DNA of 64,000 nucleotides, from positions 5,771,001 through 5,835,000 of the forward strand of contig NC_133907.1 in assembly GCF_964199755.1 (NCBI RefSeq), read 5' to 3'. The DNA comes from Larus michahellis (lineage: Eukaryota > Chordata > Aves > Charadriiformes > Laridae). A program made the translations under genes and the position numbers. Below the pieces are notes generated by a model that was not told where the DNA came from, did no database searches, and worked only from the letters and a program-made list of their open reading frames with translations. The stretch's first letter is position 1, and each line of letters begins with the position of its first letter. Of the stretch, positions 1-12,577 are shown piece after piece.

Positions 1-1217
1 CACACCACAGCCAGCCCCGGCGCTGGGAAAAGCCCAACTGCTCTGCCTTGGCAAGTCTCGGAGAAGGGAGCAGGGCTGGGAAGGGGGAGCGTAGGCAACG
101 ATGGGCATCTATGTTGAGGTTGTCCTCAGGCCAACAAAAGGCGGTGATGAGCAGCTCAACACTGGCCGAGAGCGCCCGCTGCCGCCTGTCCCTCCTCCCC
201 GTAAGCCAAGACCGGAGGACAAACAGGTTCGCTCTTTAGGGCTGTGTGATGGGGGCGGGGAACGGAGAACAAACGGGCTCTTGTTCTCTCTGACAGCGAC
301 CTTTCTGCCAGGTGACCGTACTTGTGTGTTCGTGGTGGTGTCCAGCCTCTCTCAACACACATCGCAAGTAGAAAAAAAAAAAAAAGGCTGCAGGTTGTGT
401 GTTCTGAAATGCCGGTGGCAGGAGATGCCTCGGGGCATGGCCAGGGCTTGAGTGTAAATGTCACACTAGGTCTGTGCCGGGAAAACTGATCTGCCAAACG
501 CCTCGTTAGGTGTTTGCCCACGGGGGTAACTGGGGCACAACTGGCTGGACGGAGGCAAAAAAAAAAAAAGTTTGTGTGTTCTCCAGAGGGACCCTGGGAC
601 AATTGCCTGGGAAGGAGGGAGGTGTTGGAGAGGGGAAGCTGGGCAGGGCTCTGCTCACCCCCGAAAGGACCGGCCGAGCCCTCGGGACACCGATGTAACC
701 ACAGCCCAGCACGTCCTCCAGCAGAGCTCAGCCCACCCAGCACCGGAGACAGGACCCCGCATAAATCCTGATGCTCCGCAGTGGTGGGACAGGCTGGAAG
801 GAGTAACGTGCTCCTCCCTCGTGCGAGAGGCTGGGTGAGAGGGCAGAGCTGCCATTACTGTTGCTGTGAGTCGCTGCGTAACACTAGGATCTCTCTGACA
901 CTCACCTACAAGCCCGGCCCCGTCCTGCTGTGGGGGGCTTGAGGGAGTCGGGGAGTCAGAGAGGTGCGAAGGAGAGGAGGTCCCCGGAGCTGCTTTGCTC
1001 TGTCAGCAGAGGCTGCGCTCAGAATGACATTCCGCTTTAAGCAGAAACTAAATTAAAACAAACCAAGTGGCTGAAGTTACAGGGCAGGGGCTGCGGGGCC
1101 CGGCAGCGCCGTCCTGCGCCCGACGCTCGCTGTCGCTGCAGCCAGCTGGCCTGGGCGCGGAGGACGGCACAGACCTGTTCTCAGCAGCAGTAAATCCCAA
1201 TTTTAATCACTCCATAC

Positions 1218-1369
1218 CTGTAACGCTGGACCGGGTCGGAGCTGCAAGGATGTGCCAGGGTCCCCAGGCGCAGGGGCTTTACCGACAGCCACAGCAGTGA
1301 CCCGCCGCCCAGCACGGCACAAGTCAGCAGGAGCGTCCCGAGGAGCTGCTTCGTGTCTCGTTTATGCAT
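1218..1369 (-). CDS. Candidate first coding exon of a type II membrane protein (weak)
   Basis: Reading down from an ATG at 1369-1367, the frame starts MHKRDTKQ. A hydrophobic stretch of about 20 residues follows (LLGTLLLTCAVLGGGSLLWL), then a short polar segment ending near a possible GT donor just below 1218 (CAG|gtatgg). Short basic head, one membrane segment and luminal stem is the layout of many Golgi type II enzymes. I recognise no family and found no further exon between 1 and 1217. It may be chance. Confidence 0.2.
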
Positions 1370-4300
1370 CCGACTGAAGTCCCCAGAGGCTCGCACAGGC
1401 CGGAGGCTGCCTGCCTTTTTTTTCCCCGAGCAGGGGGAGTTTAACCTGTTTTTCTCGCAGGTTGGCTTGTTTGCTGAGGGACTGTCGCCCTCTCCTGCAG
1501 TCCCCTCGCCTCCCGGCCCTGCCGGTGGCAAGTGAAGGTTTACCACCTTGGGCACCGACACCGAGCCTGGGCTAGTTCTGCATGTACCAAGCATGGCTCC
1601 TGGGCTCCTTACTGAAGGTGTTTTATGCTGATGCTCTGCATTTCATATACATCCCCTTAATCCCCCAGCTCTTACCTAAAGAATCCGTCTCAGCAAAGGA
1701 GCTGGATGTAGATCCATAGATTTATGACTTTTCCTGTACTTTTCCCGGGGTGTGTGTCCTCAACGCAGCATTTCGTGGGAATGGTTAAAAGGTGGTGGGT
1801 CTCCTTGGCTTGGGAAATCCACTCTGCCCAATACTGGGAATACAAACTTGGAACCTCGGGACTATAAAGAGCAGAAAGAGCAAGCAGATAACCCCAAAAC
1901 CATGTGAATAAACACATTGATCGCTCTGACGTGCTTTTTTTTCTTTTTTTTTTTTTTTCCTGCTTTCTCAGGCTGGTGACTTCTGGCCTGGTGGTGTTAT
2001 TGCCAGTGGTTTCCATCCTGAGTGGATACAGGAAAGCTGGATGCATAGAAAAACTCTGAGGCTGCACAGCGAGGAGGGATTTAGAGTCGTGGGTCTGACC
2101 TGAGGAAGCCGCCTGAGTCATCCCTAAAACACACCACCACCCAGCATCCAACCAGTAGTGTTTTGCCTCCGAGGAACATCTCCTCCTGTGCCCAGAAGCA
2201 ATTGGAGGCCAGCAAGGGCTGACTGCAGCTCCTTTCCAAAAGATCAGGATCCAGCTTTCGAGTTATACCAGGGCTGCTGTCTCCTGGAGCCCCTCGGGAA
2301 CGCACCAGAACTTGTGCCCAGAGTTTGGGATATGGAGGCGAGGGCTGAGCTTCATTACAAAATGCATCTTTATGAGGACACTTAGAAAATGGGCAGAAAT
2401 TAAGATTTTTAAACACTATGCTCTGGATAACAAAAACCTAGCAGGCCTCTTTGCTGGTAAGAAATCACAGATAGTGATGTTCCTACCAAGTTTGGATAGT
2501 AATTCCTGGATCCGTGTTTCTCTACAGAGCGGAGATACAGTGCATGTTTACTTTAACCAGTATTCCAGTTTGGACCCAGAGCTGTCTCACAGCAGCAATC
2601 CCAGCAAAACAAATGCCTTCCATCCCTGAGGTATGCTGAAATGCCGCAACACTTCAGCTTCCAATTGCACAGGTATAAATCAGCATGGGAGATTTAAAAA
2701 TCCCATGGAGTCCAGGACTCTCGTCCCTGCTCAGACTGGGAAAAGAAACATAGAAGAATGAGAGCGAAGCGGAATGAACACGAGACAAAAGTTCAACTTT
2801 CCCCACAGCCGAATTCAGGGAGCAGATCTTCTGCCAAGTGATACAGAAACCGCATCCCACCTCTAGCCCCCGAGAAAAAAACATTCCTGCTTTCAGGCAG
2901 TGCCAAACGACTAACTCAGCCTCCAAGGTCACTCTAAGCGCTTCCTAATGGTTGCTTCGCTGCCTTAAAACCTCAGCCTTCATTCCTGAGGCCTATAAAA
3001 ACTAAGGAGGCGAGGCAAATGGTAAGCGCTACGGCTCCTTGGGGAGTCTGTGCAGCGAGCATTATCACCTCCTCATCAAAATGTAAAACCCAGCTCTCCT
3101 CCTCATTAGTCTCTTGCTCTTAAAATAATGATTGTAAAACGACCACAGCTGGCCTCAAAGCTGGATGGAGCGGGGAGGGCGCACTGCAGTCTGCATTTCT
3201 CGCTTGGCATAGGTGCTTGTCAGGAGAAGGTCAAAATGAACAGTAAAAAGTAGGTGTTAGCCCTTTCCAGGGGGTGCCGGCTTGGGCCAGGCTTTCAAGA
3301 TGCATGGGAAAAACCTGCTGAAAGAGATGCTGCAGAGCAGTGAAAACTGGGCCATTTACCCAGTTGTTTTAATTAGCAGGCACATACTGGCTCCAGTGCC
3401 TGTCACTTTTGAGGGATGATGCTTATACATCCTGCTCCTTCCTTTGGTATCTCAAACCAAACAGCTTCTCGCTGCCTCTTCCTTAAAATCCCGCTGGTCA
3501 AAGGCTTACACTCGCTAGGCAGCAGAGGTCCAAAACCTGGCATCTGGGCCCAAGACCATTTCCCATTTGGAGGCAGGATTGCAGAACAGCCCGGTGTACG
3601 TATTTGTTAGCACTCACACTGACTAATGCTGATTGTGCAGATTCACTCCTACAAGAAGAGAATCAGCTCTGAGATAATAAGCAAAAGGCATTTGTTTCTT
3701 AAACTTAAGGCCTGATGAATATTCGGTGAACCATGCTGTTTTCAAAGAGATACAATTATATCCCAGAAAGAGCTGAGCAGGAGAGAAGACTTTCTAGCAA
3801 AACCCTTTCATGCTTATTTAAAAATTCTGCAAATTCACATAGTGGCTGCTCTATTAAGAGTTGATCAGCTGTTCCTTCCAAATTTGACACTGGAGAGAGC
3901 CTTTTACAATGATTTATTTTAATAACATGGTTACCTATATTAAAAGGGATGATTCTTTCTCACATCTCATAAGAGAGTTTACTTACAAGTGCAGGTTATG
4001 GGTGTTTGTTTGAATTTAGCAGATCAGCCTGGAATATGACACAGTGTGGCCAGGGTTAGCTGCAGGCTGATAGAAACAAGGGTCTGTCAGACGCACTTAA
4101 AGAAGTTATTGGCCATTTCAACTGGTACGGCCATATCTCTCCTCCAGCGAGCAAAGAGCAACACATCCATAGATGTTTGGATTACAAAGCTACACTTAAA
4201 CTTTTTACAGGCTGGAGGTAACCCTCAGCTGGCAGCCAGTCCTTAGACGCGTTCCCTTAGGCCTGGAGACAGGGAAATCCTTCCTCTCCAACCTACATCC

Positions 4301-4845
4301 AAATAGCCCCAGTGCAGGGGTAAGGGTGCACTCCCTCTGCCTCAGATACAACAGATTAAGCATCACTCATGCACATTAACATCATTTTATATTCCACAGT
4401 TCAGTGCCATATTCCATCATACAAGCACAGTGCAGGTTCTTCCTTGCCCTTTCCAAGCATTTTACAAATAGGGAAGTTACCAATATTTGGAAAGAATTCA
4501 TCACAATCTTCTCCTGTTCACTGAGTTCTTCATGCCCTTTGGCAGTACTGCTTCCATCCTCCAGCAGCTGCTGGAGCTATATTTTCTAGGCACTACCAGT
4601 TTTTGCAGCTCCTAAACTCAACCGAGCTAGTAGGAATGACCTGCTCTGCAGGCAGACGTTTCTCGGGCTGGGCTGCAGAAGACGGGATCGAAGTCAGAGG
4701 ACAGACCGTCAGCACTGCAAGGGGGGGCCAATCTGACAGCAAGTGAAAATACAAAAATCACACTGGCAAGTCCATACACAGCATCCATCCCTTTTGCCTA
4801 CAGACTTGCATGGATCTATGGGTGCAGTTTGTTGCCAAAACAGAA

Positions 4846-4890
4846 AAATATATATATATATTATTATTTTTTTATATATATAAATATATC
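4846..4890. repeat. TA-rich microsatellite
   Basis: Alternating TA runs are interrupted by short T tracts, about 100 bases beyond the CDK5RAP1 stop codon and so probably within its 3' UTR or immediate flank. Confidence 0.8.
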
Positions 4891-4982
4891 TCCCTGTTTC
4901 TACCCCATCTCCACCTGACGAAGCTTTCTTGTTTCTTCCTGGGGAAAATGTGCTGCTTTTGCCCACTGGCAGCAGGGATACC

Positions 4983-7900
4983 TCAACGAGAAGCCGCAGA
5001 GCGGGAGAGGGTAGTACGACAGAGCAGAACTCCCTTCAAGGTCTGAGAGCTGGCAGAGGTTACCTGAAAGAAACAGCACAACAGTCCTCAGGAACAGAAA
5101 AGCTGAGGAGGATCCATTCTAATTTTAGGCTCTCCTGGCAGCAGCTGCTCTAGAGAACAGCACTGAGCAAGAAAAAGAGCCCAAGGAAACAAGTATTGCA
5201 GACAGGTCACCTTCACCACCACATAGTCCCCTGGCTGGGCTCTGACCGGAGCCTTGCAGCCCGCAGCATCCTCTGTCTCAGCATCGCGGAAGATCACCTT
5301 GATGTTGCCGTCATTCCTCCCACACAACTCCGAGGGAGAGCGCTTGCTGGGCTGAAAGGAGGACAGGGAACATTACCTGCATGGCAATAGCTCTGATTCA
5401 CTGCTGGGTTTTACTGCCTCAGGAATTAATTGAGTACTATTGCCAGTATTAAAATCCACGTTCCACATTGTTAAGCATGCCGTGTAACAAAGTCCCATGG
5501 CCAGAGCTGCTGTGTTGACACCCACACACCAAAGCCAATGTTTCAAAGCTTGCAGTAATTCAGTGCTTGGCCAGAGACGTGTCTCTGACCTATCCCAGCC
5601 CCCTGCGTGCAGCTCAGTGCTCTGGAAAAATCAGGCTGTCTGCTTAAGAGTGAAGATATGGTCTTGGAGTCCTAGGATTCTGCGGGGACAGTGAGAGGGG
5701 AAGGCAGAAGTGATGATTGCTGTGTACAGCCTAAGAGCCTCTTGGCCAGCAAGAGGGGAGGACAACTCTGTTCCAGGCACACTCACCCCCTCCACAAGCA
5801 CCAGCTGAGACTGGCCCACCATTGCCTCGTTTGCCCTTGCAGCCTCCTCTCGGAAGACAGTAATGAGCTCCTCCAGCCGCCTCTGTTTTATGTCTGCAGG
5901 CACGTCGTCTTGCAGCCGGTGATAAGCCCGGGTTTTCTGTAAACAGACAAAGCAAATATGGCTCCTCAATAACCAGACAGTCCGACATCAGAACCTTGTC
6001 TGACCCCAACCAGCCTGGCTGCTCTTCAAGCAACAGCTTCCCACACGTTACAGTTTATATTTACAATCTCATGAAAGGCTTCCAGCGCCAGCAACATCCT
6101 CGAGATCCTCACATTCTTTCTGCACCACCTTTTTGGCAGAAGGTTTGATTTAGGGTGCTGAGCATCAGTGGATGTGTGAAGAAATTCTGCATCTCCTGTG
6201 TGAGATGTCTCTTTTGCCTGTCTGTCCACAAGGACAGGCAACGGATTCTATTACTTCAAGTCCCATGTGCTGAAAAGTGATCCTTTGCTTCCTTATGTTT
6301 CCCAATCTCCTGTCTTCTTCCCCATCAGCATCTTACACTTTGGAGAGTATTCTAATGGAGACTTGTCAAATCTCCACTCTTCTCATGGAAATACCTTCTG
6401 AAAATTCACCATTTCTTTGCAGGCTCGATTGACAGCCTCTGGAGCTGGGCTGGAGCCCAGCTACACCAGCAATTTCTCATCAGCAGGGAAAAACATACCT
6501 GCAGCCAGGTTTCTGCAGACATGGCTGCTTCCTTGCAATCACTCTGAAGCATCTGCAGAACCACGTTACCCAACCACCAATCAACCATGACACCGACACA
6601 AGGGAGCTGGAAGCCTTTGAGGCACAACGGTGGCCCTTGCAGAAGCACATGCCCTAGAAGTGCTGCATGCAAGCAAAAAAATCTACCAATATACCATGTC
6701 TTTAGGTATTATTTTCAATGGCTTTTTTTATTTGGTGTCTCATTGTGAGAAACAGCCCTCAGGGATTAGGTGAGATACCCAGAGATAAGAATCTTCTCCA
6801 TCCTTGCACTCACCTGTCTCATGCTGTAGGCAAACAGGAATCCTATGTTGTAGCGGACTTCCCGCAGCAAGGACACGGTCTGCTGGTGATCTTCCTCCGT
6901 CTCTCCACAGAAGCCAGCAATGAAATCACTGCTTAAGCTCACTCCTGTAACAGAGACGCAGCTTTACACTTCCCTCAAGGAAGAGACAAACACTTCACTC
7001 AAGAAAGGACAGGAAGATACAGCTGTGCTGAGCTCAGACCAAGTTAAAGAGAGCCCCTACCTGGAATGGACTCACGCACATGGTGCACAAGCTCTAAATA
7101 CGCTTCTCTTGTGTATCTGCAATGAAGAACATATGGATTTACTAATCAGGAAACCCCAACATTGGTGAGGAGAAACCAGCATCCTAAATCTGAGGGTAGG
7201 GCACAGGACTCCCCATGGCGGTCACTCACCCTCGTCGCATGGCCTCCAGGACTCGTGTGCTTCCACTCTGAGCTGGGAGATGAAGCTGTTTGCAGATGTT
7301 GTGTCGCTCCTGGATAAGCTGCAGGACCTGTCATGGACAATCAGGAGACAGTGTTACAGAGAATTCAACTCTACCAGGATGCCAAGGGGAAAAGTCTTCC
7401 CCAGGTAAAAGCCAGCAAGTTGCAAACCTGCTAGCTTTAGTACAAACATGCCCCCTCCCAGGAGCTGCTGCTCCCATTCCATGATTCCATGTTCCATTTG
7501 GGGAACAGGGCGGAGGTCCAGCTGCTTATTATTTTACACTTGCCTCATCGGGAAAATCCTTGGGGTGTGGAGAGGTGAAACGGATCCTCATTTCTGGATC
7601 AATTCTAGAAACCTGGTCTAGAAGATGTGCGAAGCGCAAGCCTCCTGGTTTAGCTTTGTAAACTGTGCTAAAGCCACGACTGAGGACTGGGGCAGCAGCT
7701 GACTGAAACTGCACCTCAGACATATCTCGAAAGCTGTTGACATTCTGACCCAAAAGGGTCACTTCTTTCACTCCCTACAAAGACAAACAGAGAGGAAAAA
7801 ATATAACCTGGGTCAGATAGCTAAGCTGCAAGGGCAGCCACGGTTTTACTCTTACTTCAAGGAGTCCCCAGGGAAAGCCCTCTCTTCCCTGTCTGTCTCA

Positions 7901-10900
7901 GAGTATTAGAAGGGGAATCAAAAAGCCACTGGTGAAACCCTATGATGACCTTGTCTCCACAGACAAAGGTGGTGTCCTTGGTCAAAGGTATCACTGAAAA
8001 CACTTTCAATGAGACCCATCCTTCTGCCCACGGTTAAGGGCGGGCAGGAAGGCTGCTCTGCCTCACCTGATCTGAGAGCATCCTCACTTCTTGCAGGATG
8101 GATGCGATGGGGCGGCTCCTTTCACGGCCACGGGTGAAGGGCACAATGCAATAGCTACACATGTTGTCACAGCCCCGCATGATAGATCTGCCGAGAGGTA
8201 AAGTACAGGTCATACTATGATCGTTCCGTAAGAATCATCCACGTTGCATCCTGCCCTGCTTTGACCTGGCCCAGCACTGCTGCCTTCAGCACGCACAGGA
8301 CCAGCTCAAACACAGCTCTGCAGCTTCCTCTTACAAACTGCTCCAGCCAGAGCTGGCTTCCGCTTGCTCCTAGCTAACACCTCCTAATTTTTCACGCACA
8401 TTTCCAAGAAACTCGGAAAGCAACTAATGAGGCACAGACTGGCACTGCAATCTGGCAGTGATGAAAGATTCTTCTGCATCCTGTTCCTACAGAGGGTGAC
8501 GCTGTCCTTCTGTCCTCTATGGCCACACTGATCAGAGTCTGATTTCATGTTTGGTAATCTTATTATCAAAACTAAACAAATGGAAACAAACCCCACAGAA
8601 GTTACAATGCATGGAGGATTAGAAGAATTAAATAGGAGAACCTGGGGCAGGACATAGCAGAAGGCAGGAGATGAGAGAAGCATAGACTTTAGAAAGACGC
8701 AGACGTCAGTGGACAGAAACCACTCAGTGCAGCAGCTGGCTTAGACAATCAACGTTCTCAAAGGAGAGTAAGAGAAGCCTGCAGACAGCCAGAGCACGGC
8801 ACAGCCTCTCCAGGGCTCAGTCAGACAGCGAAGAAGCAGCAAACACACAGTCTGGTAGGCTCATGCTTCTGGGCTGCCGGGAGCGAGTGCAACCAGGCAT
8901 TGCATCTCTTGGGTAGCTGCTGTCACCACCACGTCTGCTCTGCACAGCAATATTTCCAAACCAGAACGTCAGAAACATGCACAGGAAAAAAAACGGTACT
9001 TACACAAATGCTGTTGTGCCACCTGCACTAGTCTGGACAGGCAGAATATCTGCGTAAGTCTCATCTAGCGATAGCAGGACATTAGCAGCTTGCTGGCCAG
9101 ACTCTGCCACGGCCAGCAGCCGGGGAAGGTCACGATACGCATCAGGGCCTGCCACAATATCCACTAGCTTCTCCCTGTGCAGAATCTCCTCCTTAAGCCT
9201 CTCAGCCATGCATCCTGCCGCCAAAGGAGAAGGGTCCTTGTGAGGACGTGCCCACCCTCCATCACACCTCTGCACCCCTTCGCTAGCTGCTTTCACCCTG
9301 CGGAAAAGGCTTGATGCCACCAGAGGGGAAGGGGAAACGCAGCACGGTGGGATGTGGCACAACAGCGTGTGCTACCCGCAGCTGCGCATCCCACCAGGTA
9401 CCTAGAATCCCGATGCGGAGAGGTAAGCGAGCCTGCTGCCGCCGGGCTTTCAGTGCCTTGAGGTGCCGCAGGCGATTCCAGATAGCCTGCTCTGCCTTCT
9501 CCCTGGGAAGCCAGGAAAAGAGTGGTTATTCCAATTGTTGCACTTTAACAACCCCCCAACACGAAGCAGCTCGAGTGTTTTGAGAGGAGAATTCAACTAA
9601 AGACAGGGAATCATGCACCTGATGGATCTGATGGTGCACAAAAGCGCCGTTTGTGGTGGGTGGATTATGGCTTGACTCTATCTTATCTACTATCATTTAG
9701 CTCGCTTGGGAGCATCAGCACTGCAGAAATAACTGAGGGACTAAGCGCTTGTGGAGAAAAAGTCTGCCTTAGCCAGCCAAAATGAGCTACCTTGCAAGGG
9801 ACAATGAGCATTTGATATTTCCTGCGTTCAGAAAAAACAAGCAAAGTTCCCTGTATATTTATATTCCAAATTGCCCCTAAATGTATTTCCCAAATTTTTA
9901 AAGTACAGACTCTGTACTAGAGAGACAGTCAGCTCAACAGAAGACAGGATTAAAAAAAATTAAAAATTGTCAAAGCATAAATCTGTGCAGGTCTCTAACG
10001 GCCCATGACACATGCACAGAGCTTACACTACCAAAGAGCTTCTTCTCACTGTATAGAAAAGCAATTCATAGCACAATTAATGTTACGCATTGTAGCTAGC
10101 TCTACCCTCAACTGAACAGGCAGTTTTAACATCTGCAGGCTCTCTTCCTCACACAACACATTTATTGCCTTGGTTTTCAAAGGGCAATTCCTTGAAAACT
10201 GTCCAAACCCAGCAGTGACAAAAATTTCCTTACCTCACGGAACAGGTGACAAGGAGAATCACATCTGCCTAAATTGAAAACAACAAAAAAAAGATGAATT
10301 TGTAAGAGCCAAACAGTGACTACTCATGCCCTGCACAGGTAACCTGAAGAGGCAGGCTATAAAACTCACTTAACTAAGTGAAAAAGATCTGCCTGAGTAC
10401 ACGGTGGGTTTCAACAAACTGAGATGCAAGAAACTAAGAGAAGACAAGCAGAGTCCTCCACTTAATGGGAGAAGTAAACTCAGACAAGGATGAGGCATGA
10501 GCATCCTGCTGCGTCCAATCGCTCTCCAACTGAGAGGAAACTCAGCAGTTTAAAGGAAAAAAAAACCCAACACACAGCTTTCCACCGTACCTGTTAAGTA
10601 GCTTCCTTTACCCCACAAAGCTTAGACTGCAAAAATCACAACACCCTGCAGGATTTCACTCCATACAAAACCTGCGACTCGCAGGCACAACAGTAGTGCG
10701 ATGCCCTGGCAGAGCTGAGGGACAGGAGAGCTGCCAAGGTGCCTTACCTCATCCAGCTCCTTTGTCCTCCTGTACCCGTTCTTCTGCAGGATGGCCCAGG
10801 CAATCTCTGTATCATTGACGTTCATCTGGCAGCCATAGGTCTCCAAGTACACTGCAACAAAGGCAGTGTGACGCAGAAGCCTGCCTCAGCTCTCGTCTAC

Positions 10901-11747
10901 AACCTATTCCTATGACCTTTTCCATAGGAAGGAACCTTCGGTCCCACCACTGGGGAGGCTCTGGCAAGCGTCACGAAAGCCACCTTCGCTTGCAGCCCGT
11001 AAATGATAAGCCAAAAGTAAAGTCGGACTCTGGGAAACGTGAGTGCATCAGAGCGTGTCTCTCCGACACGACAGGTCTGGCTCAGGGCTTGCAGCGAAGC
11101 CAAAGCGGTGTTATTACTGAGATATAGCATTTAGCACAATGAAAGCCCCCCTCCCCAGGGCATCGCAGCCTGAAAGCTCTGCTGTGGCCCCGGCCGGCAG
11201 CCCACCACTTGGGCTGTGGAGGGGTGCCAGGAACACCCGCTCCCCAGCCCCTCTTCACGGCGGGGGGAGACGCACCAGCAGGCACACGGCCAACGAGCCG
11301 GATTTCTAACATCAAAATCCCCTTTCGGGCCCCAAAAGCACCCAAACTACCCCTTTTCCCCCACGCACGCTGCAGCGACCCTCCACTCCGGCTGCGGGGC
11401 ACCACCGGCCCCTAGGGCTGGCCTTGGCCCGGCTGTAAGGGCACAGCCGCAGGGCACGGCTAGGCCCAGCCCCGGCCCGGCCACCCCACGGCACCCGGGC
11501 CGCCCGCGGAGGGGGAACGGCGGCACCACAGACCTGTCCCGGCCCCGGGGGCCGAGCCCGGCGGCGGCTCGGGCGGCGTCTCCCCGGCGGCGGCCCCTCT
11601 CAGGAAGTGCCGCAGGTCCGGCCCCGCGGGCAGCGCGGCCCCGCGCCCCACCGGCCGCTCGCCCGGGCCGCAGCGCGCCCGGCGGGCGGCCCCGGGGCCC
11701 GAGCGGAGAAGCCCCGCCGCCCGCAGCGCTCGCCCCCAGGGCAGCAT
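4983..11747 (-). CDS. CDK5RAP1: CDK5RAP1, mitochondrial tRNA methylthiotransferase
   Basis: A radical-SAM enzyme that turns i6A37 into ms2i6A37 in tRNAs; in mammals it is also known as a CDK5 activator-binding protein. Coding exons, in transcript order: 11534-11747, 10748-10851, 10234-10268, 9402-9502, 9004-9214, 8067-8187, 7544-7774, 7230-7327, 7061-7116, 6814-6944, 5787-5936, 5211-5351, 4983-5063. All phases agree: 1674 nt, 557 residues plus stop, slightly shorter than human. Residues 1-26 are Arg-rich, fitting a mitochondrial targeting peptide. The N-terminal MTTase domain starts at [11 protein letters not shown], with cluster cysteines near C79, C115 and C153. The radical-SAM motif GCDNMCSYC gives C228, C232 and C235. 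The C-terminal TRAM domain lies in the last two to three exons. Intron 7 uses a GC donor. The short linker that in human precedes VYLETYGC was not found; exon 1 and exon 2 phases join directly. Confidence 0.95.
7538..7543 (-). other. GC-AG splice donor of CDK5RAP1 intron 7
   Basis: The exon ends ...GATGAG and is followed by gcaagt instead of gtaagt. The next exon (7230-7327) resumes with VLQLI, matching the protein family exactly, so the boundary is fixed by homology. GC-AG introns are a known minor class that normally have an otherwise strong donor, as here. Confidence 0.85.
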
Positions 11748-11931
11748 GGCCGCGTCCCGCCGCGCCAGGCCGCGTTGCCGCGGTGACGGCCGGGGCGGGG
11801 GCGGCCCCGCCGTGCGCCGCCGAAGCCGCCCCGCCGCCCCCCGGCCCTCGGCGCCGCGTTCCGACCCGCCGCCGTTCCGGCTGCCGGGAGGAGGCGGGGA
11901 ACCGCCGCGGGAAAGGGAAATAACGGTGGAA
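11400..11931 (-). promoter_or_regulatory. CpG-island promoter of CDK5RAP1
   Basis: A very GC- and CpG-rich block covers exon 1 and reaches about 180 bases upstream of the start codon. Tandem GC boxes of the Sp1 type (ggggcgggggcgg) lie near 11790-11805. No TATA box is evident. CR1 sequence begins abruptly at about 11938 and bounds the island. The many long open frames here on both strands reflect base composition. Confidence 0.85.
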
Positions 11932-11937
11932 AGGCGA

Positions 11938-12072
11938 TCGTGGAATCACGGAATGGTCTGGGTGGGAAGGGACCTTTAAAGGCCACCCGATCCCACCCCC
12001 CTGCCGTGAGCAGGGACATCTGCAGCCACACCAGGTTGCTCAGAGCCCCGTCCGACCTGACCTTCCAGGACC
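11938..12072 (-). mobile_element. CR1 LINE 3' fragment, antisense
   Basis: The reverse complement carries the standard avian CR1 tail: the 'ctttaaaggtcccttcc' block followed by a 'ccgtgattcca' end. It faces the CR1 fragment at 12080-12371, giving inverted arms of about 120 bases. It is absent from the matching place in copy B. Confidence 0.85.
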
Positions 12073-12079
12073 TACAGGG

Positions 12080-12371
12080 GGCTACAGCAAAGACGGGGAG
12101 AAACTTTTTAGCAGGGCCTGTGGTGATAGAACAAGGAGTAACGGTTTTAAGCTAAGACTAGATGTAAAAAATTTTCTACAACGAGGGTGGTGAGCCCCTG
12201 GCCCAGGTTGCCCAGAGAAGCTGTGGCTGCCCCATCCCTGGAGGGGTTCAAGGCCAGGCTGGACGGGGCTTGGAGCAACCTGGGCTGGTGGGAGGTGTCC
12301 CTGCCCAGGGCAGGGGGTGGCACTGGGTGATCTTTAAGGTCCCTTCCAACCCAAAGCATTCTGTGATTCTT
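12080..12371 (+). mobile_element. CR1 LINE 3' fragment, sense
   Basis: It shows the CR1 3' end in sense orientation: a 'gttgcccagagaagctgtgg' block, then 'ggggttcaaggccaggctgg', 'gatctttaaggtcccttcc' and the terminal 'attctgtgattct'. It is 5'-truncated, as is usual for CR1. Confidence 0.9.
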
Positions 12372-12577
12372 TTTCTGGATGACATACCTGTAGAAGCCTT
12401 TCTAATTATTCTTTGCATCCCTTGACGAGTTCAGCTCCAGCTGATGGTCTGTGGTGTTTGCCACAATCACACAGATAAAAATAGCCGAAAAAAAATGTTC
12501 CTGCTCACCCGCCCTCTCCCAGGGGGCTCCTGGCAGACCATGGCCAGCCCCAGGGAAGGTACCACACACTCAGACAG

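Larger units (their letters stand above)
1..4982. other. Flank downstream of CDK5RAP1, no confirmed gene
   Basis: No family I recognise is encoded on either strand. Short poly-A runs lie near 370 and 557, a T-rich tract near 1935-1960, and a TA-rich tract near 4846-4890. In human the next gene on this side is SNTA1, but I found no syntrophin PDZ or PH sequence. The part next to 4982 must hold the CDK5RAP1 3' UTR. I saw no canonical AATAAA on the minus strand in the first few hundred bases; the nearest clear one is near 3913, which seems far. Confidence 0.6.

Noticed and set aside
366-570. Two poly-A runs followed by 'tgtgtgttc' as retrogene tails
   Set aside because: No coding or SINE body upstream of either run and no flanking target duplication seen.
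11216-12031. Long open frames on both strands over the CDK5RAP1 island
   Set aside because: Only the frame beginning at 11747 (minus) matches CDK5RAP1; others are shadows of CpG-rich sequence.
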